A DNA stretch of 64,000 nucleotides from Nematopogon swammerdamellus (Eukaryota > Arthropoda > Insecta > Lepidoptera > Adelidae). Location of the stretch: assembly GCA_946902875.1 (NCBI GenBank), contig OX336353.1, forward strand, positions 17,621,151-17,685,150, written 5' to 3'. The notes under the pieces are model-generated. The model saw nothing but the letters and a program-made list of their open reading frames with translations. It was not told where the DNA came from and did not search any database. Both the position numbers and the translations under genes were made by a program. Position 1 is the stretch's first letter; every line of letters begins with the position of its first letter. Of the stretch, positions 54,728-64,000 are shown one piece after another.

Positions 54728-55855
54728 ACCTTGCCTTCGATAAGGCCAAAAGGTCTATTTTTAGGTCACGATATGAGGCAGTAGTAAAATTTGCAAGCAT
54801 TTTTTCGGCGAGAATAATTGCGAAAAATACAAAATATATTTCTCACCTAATAAATATACAATTTCCTGAGTAATGCGTGCAGTTTTTCAAATAAAATGGT
54901 GTAAAAACACCTGGTTTTTTAAAGATATGCATTTTTCAAATTTACGTTATCGTGATATTTAGAACATAAATTACAAACAAACGGTAGAGTAGTTTGTATA
55001 TTTTACACCACGCTCGGCGAAACTCGACGACGTGGCACTTGCTTGTCATTCGTGTTAGGGCGATTGCATATAAATTTACGAATTCGTTTGTACAAAAACT
55101 GTAACTTTTTATCTATGCGTAATTCATTTTTTTTCACTACTTTGTTTCTTTTCTTCTAAAGAGTCATTTAAAAAAAATGTATGTACAGTTGGTAAATACG
55201 CCATGTATTAAAATTAACCTGTATATGTTTTCTTTTGCTTTTATTGTAGTTTTAGTTGTTTATTTTGTCATAAGCGTCATTGCGAATATTTCAGAATTTA
55301 TCATTATTATATCTGTTTTGCCCTGTACAGTAAAGAAATAAATATAGAACACTCAGAAAAAAAAAACACACACACACATAATGATAATGCACCTGCATTT
55401 TCGTTGATAGATTTCAAAATTTCAAATTGGCAATGAGATACTGGTTTCTGTTCTAATACTTCTACAATGGCTGCTGTATGGTTCTGTCTTATGATAGACT
55501 ATAATTTATGAGGTAAGAAAACGACCCCCTACTCTTCTCCATAGATACGGATCTGAATGGCGCTGCCTGGGTGAAATAGTCTATGTATGTATATATTCTG
55601 AATGAAGCGAGCAATACTGAGAACTCCACTCAACATTTACTCAGCTCCCTTCATACCATTCACATATCTAATGCGAAATTCTTGATTATTTTCGCATTTT
55701 GTACACGCATAAATTGTAAAAAGTATTATTTGTGGCTCTCAATCATTCAGTTCATTTATTTGAGTTAAAATACATCTTTTCAATTGGTTATTTTGAATAG
55801 TTATTTCAGTTCGTAAAAGTTATTTGAAAAAATACCTGCTTATTTAAAGATATTA
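54728..55855. other. No gene seen
   Basis: AT-rich, no domain-bearing ORF; short CA run at 55368-55380. Confidence 0.45.
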
Positions 55856-55914
55856 GCAGTCCTGTCTCGCTCTCCGCGGAAGTGAAGAGCGAGAGAAGAC
55901 TGCATCGTTTTTTA

Positions 55915-56065
55915 GTTAATTGATCGATTGAATCTTTTTCGAATACTTTGCGAAACGTGGTGGTCGGTGTTGTGCTGTAATTTACCAGAGTTCGTGCAGC
56001 AAAACACCGATTACTCTGCTTACCCCGATTGTCGGGATTCAGCGTGTGTGATATGTATGTATGTA
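55915..56065 (+). repeat. Repeat family D, copy 5
   Basis: 'TTTGCGAAACGTGGTGGTCG', 'CACCGATTACTCTGC', 'CGGGATTCAGCGTGTGTGAT'. Confidence 0.7.
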
Positions 56066-56742
56066 AATTTCCTCAAGGGGCGTCGTCCAATAATGTAGGT
56101 AAGTACCAGTAGGTACCTACATTTTCATAGATAGATTCCAAAATTTCAAATTGACAATGAGATACAGGTGTATGTTCTAATCCTTCTACAATAAAAGAAA
56201 GATTAGAAAAGAAACCAAAAATTTTTTATTTATAGTATGCGATATTCAACTTGCAAATAGATTTTTTATCATTTTATAATATGCGTTATAATATGGGTTG
56301 ACCAACACTTAGGGAGCACATTTATTAGGGGTTCGTATGGGCATGTCCTTATGTTAGTAATATATAAGTCAGTGCCTGCATGTCGTTGCATTGCCGCCGA
56401 CGGCGACGCGACGGCGACGACAAAGGAGCTATTTCAGCAGGATGTGACCGGAAAAGCTGCATTGGGCACCGGAAGGACGTTTTCCAATTCCGGTAAACTC
56501 CGAACGGCCGGCGGCGGCGCTGGCTCGGCGATTGGCCGCCGAGATCAAAGGTTTACGATCTTCAGGGATTGTGAACGATTTTTCGTGTATTACTCAGTGA
56601 TGTTTTGAAGGTATAGGATTCAGCGTTCTGTACATTGGTGGAGAATTTGGTATTCTAATGTTTTTAAGTTTACACTGTTATTAGGAATATTCATTTTTAA
56701 GTTTCCGGATTAACAGTAGGTTTAAAGACTTACATAAGTCGA

Positions 56743-56780
56743 CGTTTCGCCCGCTACGTCACGGGCTTCATCAGGAACTA
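56743..56780 (-). ncRNA. Hammerhead ribozyme-like motif, left arm
   Basis: Minus strand: CTGATGA (56774-56768), stem GCCCG/CGGGC, GAAAC, GTC. Mirror of the right-arm motif. Confidence 0.45.
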
Positions 56781-56859
56781 CGGGAGTTCCTGGAGCCGGT
56801 GCCTGGAGTTTGACGTCTGGTACAACGGACACCAGACGTCGGCTCCAGGAACTCCCGCA

Positions 56860-56900
56860 GTTCCTGATGAAGCCCGTGACGTAGCGGGCGAAACGTCGAC
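56860..56900 (+). ncRNA. Hammerhead ribozyme-like motif, right arm
   Basis: CTGATGA (56864-56870), one extra A, stem GCCCG/CGGGC, GAAAC (56890-56894), GTC. Stem I is weak (two pairs seen), so activity is doubtful without a partner strand. Confidence 0.45.
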
Positions 56901-57517
56901 TTATGTAAGTCTTTAAACCTACTGTTAATCCGGAAACTTAAAAATGAATTTGGTATTCAATAGAAAACATTGCCATCTAGCGATAAACTAATGCAACGCT
57001 TTGTGAAGTAGTATGCTAGGCAAGGACCGCGTCGTTGAAGTGAAGGATAAGTAGAGTATTATCGACGAACGTTCGGCGAACGGCCGTCGGCCCGTTCGCC
57101 GATTAGTAATTTTTTTAGAAATTACGTGATATGCGTGCTCTTATTTGTGATATGTGACGCTTGTTTCTCTTCCCGGTACGATTTTTGCAGTGTCGCAAGG
57201 GGCACGTAGGCATTATATTTGTAGAAAACTACGATCGATGCGCCTGCGCTCCCCGCCGAGCGTGCGAGCGTGCGAGCGTGCGACTGACAGACCGCCAACT
57301 CGAGATCCACCGTTTGGCTTATGTCAGTAGGAACCGATCAAGCATATTGGATGTGAAGTCTATTACGCAGTAACTGTCAAAATAACGTCAAAATTTGCAA
57401 TGGATGTGACGACGCAGTACTCTCTCGCTCTTCACTTCCGCGAAGAGCGAGACAGGACTGCTTCGTCATATATTTGTTATGGAACCTAATATACTTGGTT
57501 AAATTGGTTTATAGTTT

Positions 57518-57920
57518 TAGGGTTCCGTAACCGGTACAGGACCCTATTACTAAGCCTACGCCGTCTGTCTGTCTGTCTGTCCGTCCGTCCGTCTGCCTGT
57601 GGGCTGTATCTCTTGAACCGTAATAGGTAGCCCGTTGAAATTTTCACAGAATATGTGTTATTTATTATGTATGGCCGATATAACAAACAATAATAAAAAT
57701 AAGAAAAGGTAAAAAATTCACGGGGGTTCCCATAGAAGAAACCAAAAAGTGTATACGCGCGCGCCATCTACCGAATAGATTGTGGAGCATGTTAACTAAT
57801 CATGACATTTAACTAATATGAAGCATTTCATAACACGCGATAGATGGCGTGAGTGGCGCTAACCACGACATGGCGATAAGGAACCCTCGGTGCGCGACTC
57901 GCACTTGGCCGGTTTTTATT
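57518..57920 (-). mobile_element. Repeat family F, copy 7
   Basis: Complete minus-strand copy, 'TTAGGGTTCCGTAACCGGTA' to 'GACTCGCACTTGGCCGGTTT'. 57921-58377 contains nothing recognised. Confidence 0.85.
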
Positions 57921-58377
57921 TCTCAAAAGAACATAAACATAAAGAACAGGGCTCGAAAATTCGCCAAAAACGTCACACGTTATTAATAGACGACCCCTCA
58001 ACACTGCCCATACTTAGAATTTTCCATTCCGAGGTGGTTCGCCAAAGTTTTACGTTATTTATGTATTAAAACGAAGAGTATATTAAAGTAAGTACCAACT
58101 GGGAACTCGGGAGTGGGTGTTCGCTTACGAACACTCGAGTTACGGCACTCGGAAGCTGAGGGGCTCTAGTCTAGATCGTGCGCGTTTGAACACGCTTGTC
58201 GTGTGGCATGGTACCTAGTTACGACAGGATTGTTTTTTTTATTCAGTGTCAGTTTATTTATGGATCCAGTCGATAATACACTACACTTGGACAAGTCCGA
58301 TGTCATTTTGTGTTCGCTTATTCTATTAGAATGGCGAGAAAGAACGGGCAAGAAGGCTTGCCTGCAGTCAAAAAATA

Positions 58378-58603
58378 TCCTTCCTTACCTATAATAAAAT
58401 CCAACGTCTGCTTTCTGTCTGTCTGAGTGTCTGTCTGTCCGCTTATAACTCGAGAACCACTGAACCGATTTTAATAAAACAAAATTCTACGGATAGCTTG
58501 ATTCTTCCCATCAACTATAGGCTACTTACTATCACGCTAAATAGCTTATGAGGTTAGCAGTGAAGTGAAATATGAGAGCGGGCGGAGCCGCGGGCACAGC
58601 TTG
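58378..58603 (+). mobile_element. Short Helitron-type element (Lep1-like), copy 2
   Basis: Starts A|TCCTTCCTTACCTATAATA and ends 'GGCGGAGCCGCGGGCACAGC'. It matches the minus-strand copy at 48679 nearly throughout. The final CTAG has decayed. Confidence 0.75.
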
Positions 58604-59297
58604 TGTAATATATATTTCAACCGTGTATATATTTAATCCGTGTTAACTGGAGCTTATAGCTCTAGTTATTCTGTTCACTATTCTCTTTGGCATCTGCCTG
58701 AAGACTTGATGAACTGTTCACTATAAATCATACTAAGAAAGATGTTCCAAGCTTTTATTGAAATTTTCAAAATATAAACAACCCCTTGTCTCTCGGCCGA
58801 GACTCGCGAACCAATACAAAAACAAACCGCTTTCCGCTTTAGAAGGATTTTCAAAATATTAAAATATTTTTAATATTTTAATTGTACTGATAGCCAGGTG
58901 GTAAAGTGGTAATCAGTACAATATATGTTTAAACCGTGTGTATCGCGTATACACCCGCGATGTCAGCCTTTCGTTTTATTTATCGCACACTTCATTTCGG
59001 CCACACCAATGGCTGGGTTCACACTAGGTGACTTGAGTAATGTGGCACCGCGCCAGGGTGCGGAAATTGGTGCCACTTTATTGCTGCCGATAGCGCGGGG
59101 TCCCACGATCTAATGTTTTCCAAAATGTCCCATTTCGGCGGCAAATGACGCCGCGGGGCATCTCGTTGCCTTCATCGGAAAAAGGGTGAAACTTGTGAAA
59201 TATTGGTGTTTACACTGTGTGAGTGGTGTTCTCTTTACGCTAGTCCACAAAAATTCTAGCTAAGAATTGTGTGAAGTGTCGAGAGGCAGAGAAAGAA
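58604..59297. other. No gene seen
   Basis: No domain-bearing ORF and no repeat recognised. Confidence 0.4.
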
Positions 59298-59338
59298 TTT
59301 ATCTGTGCAGTCGACAGATTGTCGACTGCACAGATAAA
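59298..59338. repeat. Perfect 19-bp palindrome with 3-nt loop
   Basis: TTTATCTGTGCAGTCGACA, loop GAT, then its exact reverse complement. Confidence 0.9.
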
Positions 59339-59959
59339 CAAAAAAACAGACAAGAAAAAATTTTTTTTAAATCGGATAAGGATTTCGGGTTAAAAACGTA
59401 ATGCCTAACGAAGATTTTGTATGGAGAAAGTTATCTTCCGTCTCGTCTTAACGGCCGCAGCACGCTTGCTGGGTCATTCTGGTTGCCGGTGCGTTTCAGG
59501 CTCCAAGCGACGAACTCTTTACCAAACAAAAACTCCACAATATGTCCAACGTATTACCAAACTGACAAATGGCCCTAATTTTCCTCCTTCTACGTGCAAT
59601 CACGCAATACAACTAAAATCACATATAGAACCATGTCACATGCCGCTCGCTCGTTCAACCTCCTATAGTATTAAAAGGGGCTTGCATTGAATTATTAATT
59701 CTGACAAGGTTCTATAGAAATTATGTTTATTTTAAAAGAGACCATCTCCTTTACCGCTCCCAGGAGCCAAGGAAAGAAGACACCGAGTTACTCCATCTTC
59801 GTATAAACCTAATCCCAAATGACGCAATAAACTTCGTATTAGCCTACAAACAAGACCGTCGGAATTCTAGACTTATGTATCGTCTATGTAGGTAAAGAAA
59901 CAACGCTATAACATATACACGTAGGAAGTGCCTACAGATGTTCAGTGCCGTAGCTTCGT
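59339..59959. other. No gene seen
   Basis: The 89-residue frame at 59421-59690 has no domain that I recognise and no gene context. Confidence 0.4.
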
Positions 59960-60440
59960 TCCGTGTTGGGTCGGTACTTAAAAAGAATAGCCCCACTGCA
60001 TCTCTCCCCGTCGCATGTCGTAAAAGTCGACTAAGGGATAAGAAAATTCGTCAGCCTCGGTAGCTCAGTGGCGCGGTTGGTTAGTCAACTGTTTATTAAG
60101 CAACGCTGAGCGCGGTCAGTGATTGGATGGGTGACCGCTCGACCGTTGGAGGCTGACCGTGGTTCGGATTCCACGTTAAACTGTAGGTCCCTTCCCTTCT
60201 TACCTTACTAGGTGGTAGGGTTTATCCCGGCCGGGTTGGTACCACCGCACTGAACGAAACGTCGGTCGAAACGGCTATGTAAATAGTTCGTGTTTTCCGT
60301 CCAGTTTAGTGTAGCCGACATGAAATGAAGGGAAGCACTAGCATGGCACCTAGTTCACCCTGTGTTATGGGCTGACATCACGGATGTTGTAGGTGATGTA
60401 GCCAACCGTGTCAGGTTCCATAAAAAATAAATAAAAAAAA
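59960..60440 (+). mobile_element. SINE with both heads in series plus body
   Basis: A type B head fragment ('TTCCGTGTTGGGTCGGTACT' to 'GACTAAGGGATAAG') is followed at 60050 by a complete 5S/tRNA-type head ('CAGCCTCGGTAGCTCAGTGG'), the body and an A-rich tail. Confidence 0.82.
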
Positions 60441-60544
60441 AAGCTAGAATTTTTCAAAAGGGAGAATATTTATCTGAGATGCAATCTAAGGGTCACATTG
60501 ACTGCAGGCGTGGTTTATTGCCCAGATAACGGACCGTGCTATTC

Positions 60545-60925
60545 AGTCAGTTAGTCAGCGTGTAAACGTCCACTGCTGCACATACGCCTCTCCAATTTTC
60601 CTCCAGTCCTCCCGGCCTTCAGCGATACGGAACCACTGCTTTCCGCCAACGCACTTGATGTCGTCGTTCCATCTGGCGGGTGGTCTTCCCACACTCCGTT
60701 TTCCGGTCCACGGCCACCAGTGTAGGCTCCAACGGTCATCGTATCTTCGCCTAACGTGCCCAATACACTTCAGCTTAGCCGCCCGGTGTATCGACTACTT
60801 TCGCGCCGGCGGATTGCCTCGTTACGCACCATATCACGTAGCGATATTCCCAGCATGGCTCGCTCCATTGTTCGCTGGGCGACTTTCAACCTTCGGACAA
60901 CAGCGACCGTCAGAGCGCCGCCGTA
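60545..60925 (-). pseudogene. RTE-type LINE ORF C-terminal remnant
   Basis: The minus strand reads (over two frames) 'RRLKVAQRTMERAMLGISLR', 'DMVRNEAIRRR', 'GKRSVGRPPARWNDDIKCVG', 'QWFRIAEGREDWRKIGEAYV'. This is the post-RT C-terminal region of RTE-type proteins with the GRPPxRW motif. At least one frameshift near 60770-60790. Confidence 0.8.
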
Positions 60926-60954
60926 GCAATTAGTATAGCGTGGGATAGAAAATT

Positions 60955-61095
60955 ATACTAAGTGCACATTGAAAAAAAATCCAGTGCTTCTACGCTGTGA
61001 TAATCTAACTGGCGGAATGTTACAATGTAAATATGACAAATCTGAGCGCAGTGCACTGCCAAGAGATAATAAATAAACAATAAACAATTTTTCTT
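60955..61095 (-). repeat. Repeat family E, fragment
   Basis: 'GATAATCTAACTGGCGGAAT', 'TATGACAAATCTGAGCG' and 'CAAGAGATAATAAATAAAC' match the right ends of the E copies; the intron-like ends are lost. Confidence 0.55.
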
Positions 61096-61134
61096 CATTA
61101 GATAAACGCAAATTCGAAACTGAAGAGTAAAAGT

Positions 61135-61208
61135 ACGTCCCGACCAGGATTCGAACCTGGAACTCCAGCTTGAGCCGCCAGCGCGTTGCCATTTCCGCCA
61201 CCGGGTCG
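61135..61208 (-). other. tRNA-derived sequence (pseudogene or SINE head)
   Basis: Minus strand: 'GGTGGCGGAAATGGCAACGC' (D arm/box A), then 'CCAGGTTCGAATCCTGG', a perfect 5-bp T stem, and acceptor-like ends pairing at 6 of 7 positions. The anticodon arm is poor and U33 is missing, so it is unlikely to be a working tRNA. Confidence 0.5.
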
Positions 61209-61672
61209 ATGACGTGTCTCTCTAAATTTTGGGACCGTTGCTTGCATCTTCTTTAGTAGGTATGACGAAATCTGCTGCGTTCAGTCAACTTGCACGATTC
61301 AATATTGAATCTTATGCTGTCGTCACCAAAGTCGTATTTGGCATCGGACGCTAGAAAGTCAGTGAATGTATGGGCAGGCCTCACGCACTCTATGTACTTG
61401 CGCGCGCTAACTACCTACCGCCCGGAGGACCGCCGGCGCGGTCTAATTCAGTGGAAATTCATCAGCCAGGCGAAGCATACCTACACGCTCGCCCACGCAA
61501 CTGCGCGCAGCTGCAAAGCGATAATCACTTTACACTCGATCGTTTAGGTACATTTTCGCACGCAGCGATTGGCGAGACGTGAAACAATAGGCTCTTAAAA
61601 CCGAAGGTATGGAACTTTTTCTATGGAGTGATTTATCTGTTACGAAGTAACTATTAAGTAATCTGTGGTATA
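61209..61672. other. GC-rich patch, no gene supported
   Basis: 61380-61520 is GC-rich with two overlapping frames, neither with a domain. Confidence 0.4.
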
Positions 61673-61773
61673 TATGGGTGACCACCGATATATCCACCCA
61701 TATACCGCCCAGGCATGCGTATGAACCGACGGACAGTCGACCGACCGCACCACTGAGCTAGCGAGGCTGACAA
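61673..61773 (-). mobile_element. SINE 5S/tRNA-type head fragment
   Basis: The minus strand starts 'GTCAGCCTCGCTAGCTCAGT', 'GGTGCGGTCGGTCGACTGTC', then departs from the consensus. Confidence 0.6.
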
Positions 61774-62164
61774 AACGGTGTCAAGTATTATATAATAACG
61801 AGCTAGCGAGACTGACGATAATAATAAAGGTAATAATCTTTCCTTCTTTAATAATGTGATAAATCCAATAAAAATCAATTTGAACATTACACGCAGCCAC
61901 ATTCTGTGAGAGGAAACCGAAATATCTTTCCGTATTATTTTCCGAACTTTCGCCTTCTCGTAAAAATACAAGATATTCGAGCAAGTTTACACAACCCCAC
62001 CCTTGGGCATCGGAGGCCTTTTTCGATTACAGATACAACATTTTTCGTACAAATCTCTGTGATTTTGTACGACACTGGTATCAGAAGGTATTTTCTGGTG
62101 GAGTTTACACGTTAGGAACGCGTCGTATTATGATTAAATCACTGTTTTTTTTTATTGAGCCGAG

Positions 62165-62370
62165 CCACCCATAAGGTTTCTAACGACGCGCATGGGCATT
62201 CGGTCGTATGCGTTGGTTGCGAATGCCATGCCGGCCTGACAGGTGCGTATTCACGTCCCTCTTGAAGGACCTGATACTGTACTTGGGGGAAATATCTGGG
62301 CAGGGAGAGCGTTCCAGAGTTCTGTAGAGGAAAGGTCTGCAGAACCGGTTGGTACGCATCGGTAAGTCCA
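62165..62370 (-). pseudogene. Jockey-type LINE C-terminal remnant
   Basis: The minus strand reads 'NRFCRPFLYRTLERSPCPDI', then 'KYSIRSFKRDVNTHLSGRHG', a C-terminal tail shared with 45775-46025. Confidence 0.65.
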
Positions 62371-62424
62371 GCGACAGACCAATTTATACAAGATTATACA
62401 ATCCATAAGTAAGTACCTATTTTT

Positions 62425-62640
62425 TTATGTAACCCAACATGAGTGGCTGTGTCGAGGGACAAAAGGTGCTCTCGACAGATCCAAACACACACTTCTCCTC
62501 GCGAAACCAAGCTCATTGGGATGCCATGCCAGTAGATTTTCGGTTTGGTTAAAAGATTCGGGAAACTTACTCGCCGGAAGGTAGTTCCACATCCCAGCGG
62601 TGCGACAGAGAAACCATTTTGAGAAACGATTTATTCTCAA
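62425..62640 (-). pseudogene. Jockey-type LINE C-terminal remnant, second family
   Basis: 'WFLCRTAGMWNYLPASKFPE' with a short tail. The 'FxxRTAxxWNxLPxxxFPxxF' block is the usual C-terminus of Jockey/CR1 proteins. Seventy-one residues remain. Confidence 0.65.
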
Positions 62641-62839
62641 AACCTCAAGGCGGCGAGTCTCTCTGTGAGTGTTGCGGAGTTGAGACGGATAGCAGGGAAT
62701 AAGGGAGGCTAGTTCCTCAGAGCAGCGACCGTGGTAGTATCTGTAAAACAGACTAAGCTAACTCACAAAACATCTTGACTCAAGATGCTCCGGAATATCT
62801 GTAAGTTTCGGGTCACCAATAAGACTCGGATGGCTGTAT

Positions 62840-62965
62840 AGAATCCAAGAACTGGGATGGCTACATCACTTAACGCACTCATGATGCCAGGTGCCATGGT
62901 AGTGCTTCGCTTTGGTCGGGTCGGCTACACTGACTGAATTGGACGGATAACACGAACTCACCTAG
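62840..62965 (-). mobile_element. SINE body fragment, diverged
   Basis: 'GATGGCTACATCACTTAACG' to 'GACGGATAACACGAACTCAC', minus strand. Confidence 0.55.
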
Positions 62966-63039
62966 CTATGATACATACTTCAAAAGACGCTGGAAGAGAA
63001 TGCCTTAGTTAGGCAGTTTAAACATTTTGCAACAGTTTG

Positions 63040-63090
63040 CACATTTATGCAATGCAATGCAATGCAATACAATACTATACAATACAATAC
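63040..63090. repeat. CAATG/CAATA pentamer microsatellite
   Basis: About four CAATG units change into CAATA units with some slippage. Confidence 0.85.
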
Positions 63091-63540
63091 AACAGTTTTC
63101 ATAGCCGCTTCCTATTCATACCAATTTCAAAAACAGAAGGGCTTACACCGCGGGTCTAGTGACTTAACCGACCATGTCGGATTCCACATATACAATTTCA
63201 AAGAAACCGATGAACCACGGAACACGCGTGGCCAGTTGGGGAAGAAAGACGGCCATCGATCGCTGTTCTGAGCGATGAAACAACTGTGACAGAAGTTACG
63301 ACACCGCAGATAGGTGAGTAACTGTCATTATAACGTAAGAATTGCACTAACGAGTCGTTTCCTCGGCCAACGCACATCGTCATCAGATAACAGGCAAATT
63401 ACTTCAACTTGCCGCTGTATTGAAGACCGCCTGCGTTACGTTTAAGGTTAAGAGATTGGTTCGGCATTCGTACGTACAGTACCCGGCAGTAAGTACCGAA
63501 CGCGCCAGCAGCAGAAGCCGCTTCGATGCCGCTCGCCCTT
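63091..63540. other. No gene seen
   Basis: No supported coding region or repeat. Confidence 0.4.
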
Positions 63541-63550
63541 AGCCAGCAGT

Positions 63551-63657
63551 CGGTCACTGCGACCGCCCTAACTTAGGGCGGACAAAGTGACCGCTACTAG
63601 TCGCCAGCTGGCCGGCCACGGCGACTGCCCTATTTTATATAGGGCGGACAAAGTGAC
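63551..63657. repeat. Two tandem hairpins with shared tail
   Basis: First: outer arms CGGTCACT/AGTGACCG enclosing inner arms CCGCCCTA/TAGGGCGG. Second: GCCCTAT/ATAGGGC. Both are followed by GGACAAAGTGAC. 63660-64000 beyond them contains no recognised gene. Confidence 0.6.
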
Positions 63658-64000
63658 GGCAGGCCTCGCGCGGTTTACCGCGCAAAAAAGACCGGTTGCG
63701 GTGTGATAGTCTTACGACTAATACCTTTTTTCCTTCGCAGATTCCAGATTCCCCCTATCATACGAACTCGCACGTCTCTGTGTGACAGTGATGTGATGAC
63801 GCTCTACAACCGGATTGTCTCTTTCTAAAGCTCGATACGCATTATTTGCTACCTGGGAACTGTGCGTGTCGTTTTCGCACGTTTCGCGTTTGTAAAACTG
63901 TGCCATTGTAATATTGAGAAATGGTTTGGAAAAATTATAATTTTTTGTATGTATGAATTTTTTTTGTCCATATTCGGCCCAGCAGATGTCAAGAAGTTTC

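Larger units (their letters stand above)
56656..56945. mobile_element. Penelope-type inverted terminal pair without coding region
   Basis: Arms of about 105 bp mirror each other ('AAGTTTCCGGATTAACAGTA', 'GACTTACATAAGTCGACG', 'CAGGAACT' on the left; their reverse complements on the right) around a ~50-bp centre. GAATTTGGTATTC stands on both sides (56643-56655, 56946-56958), a 13-bp target duplication as for the 19124 element. Each arm carries a hammerhead-like motif. Confidence 0.7.
55856..57461. mobile_element. Candidate 1.6-kb TIR element
   Basis: Forty-eight-base inverted ends (55856-55903 and 57414-57461) match at 45 positions by my count. Each holds its own small palindrome 'CGCTCTTCGCGGAAGTGAAG'. 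No transposase and no clear target duplication. It encloses a family D fragment (55915-56065) and the Penelope-type pair (56656-56945). Confidence 0.6.

Overview
This window reads as a transposon-rich, AT-rich nuclear segment of a lepidopteran (moth or butterfly) genome. The evidence is the set of repeats: Helitron-type elements ending in CTAG with the 'GCCCGCGGCTTCGC' subterminal hairpin, a 5S/tRNA-headed SINE family, RTE- and Jockey-type LINE tails, Penelope-like remnants and a short TTAGG tract. Species cannot be named from sequence alone.

Only one host coding exon is convincing: the large first coding exon of a Na+/Ca2+ exchanger (Calx/NCX) on the + strand at 31814-33498. It codes for the signal peptide, the N-terminal membrane domain with the alpha-1 repeat, the start of the cytoplasmic loop, a full Calx-beta domain and the start of a second. 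It is followed by a good splice donor. I found no later Calx exon, so the downstream intron probably runs past the window end (>30 kb) and is filled with repeats.

Layout. 1-6800: LINE tail copies, one split by a 2.1-kb TIR element with a 9-bp target duplication; MITEs; a repeat carrying an exon/intron-like motif. 7223-11594: two 2186-bp Helitron copies joined head to tail with no base between them. 12-16.4 kb: SINEs, a diverged paralogue of the 4.2-5.1 kb segment, nested repeats. 16452-18689: another Helitron with a captured retrotransposon fragment. 19124-19947: Penelope-like fragment with a GIY-YIG domain and inverted hammerhead-like ends. 21007-22967: foldback element built of ten forward and six inverted copies of a ~108-bp unit. 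26946-27595: pentamer satellite with an abrupt unit switch. 27851-30337: third Helitron copy. 31.4-33.5 kb: Calx exon. 33.5-64 kb: intronic or intergenic DNA with SINEs, LINE fragments, a hAT element with a BED finger remnant (42307-43793), a coding-free Penelope-type inverted pair (56656-56945) and several hairpins.

The repeats do not form a pathway with Calx. The points of most interest are mobile-element structure: rolling-circle-type Helitron dimers, Helitrons and foldback elements built from palindromic minisatellites, paired inverted hammerhead-like motifs, and a SINE family with two interchangeable heads, one mixing tRNA and 5S rRNA promoter parts.
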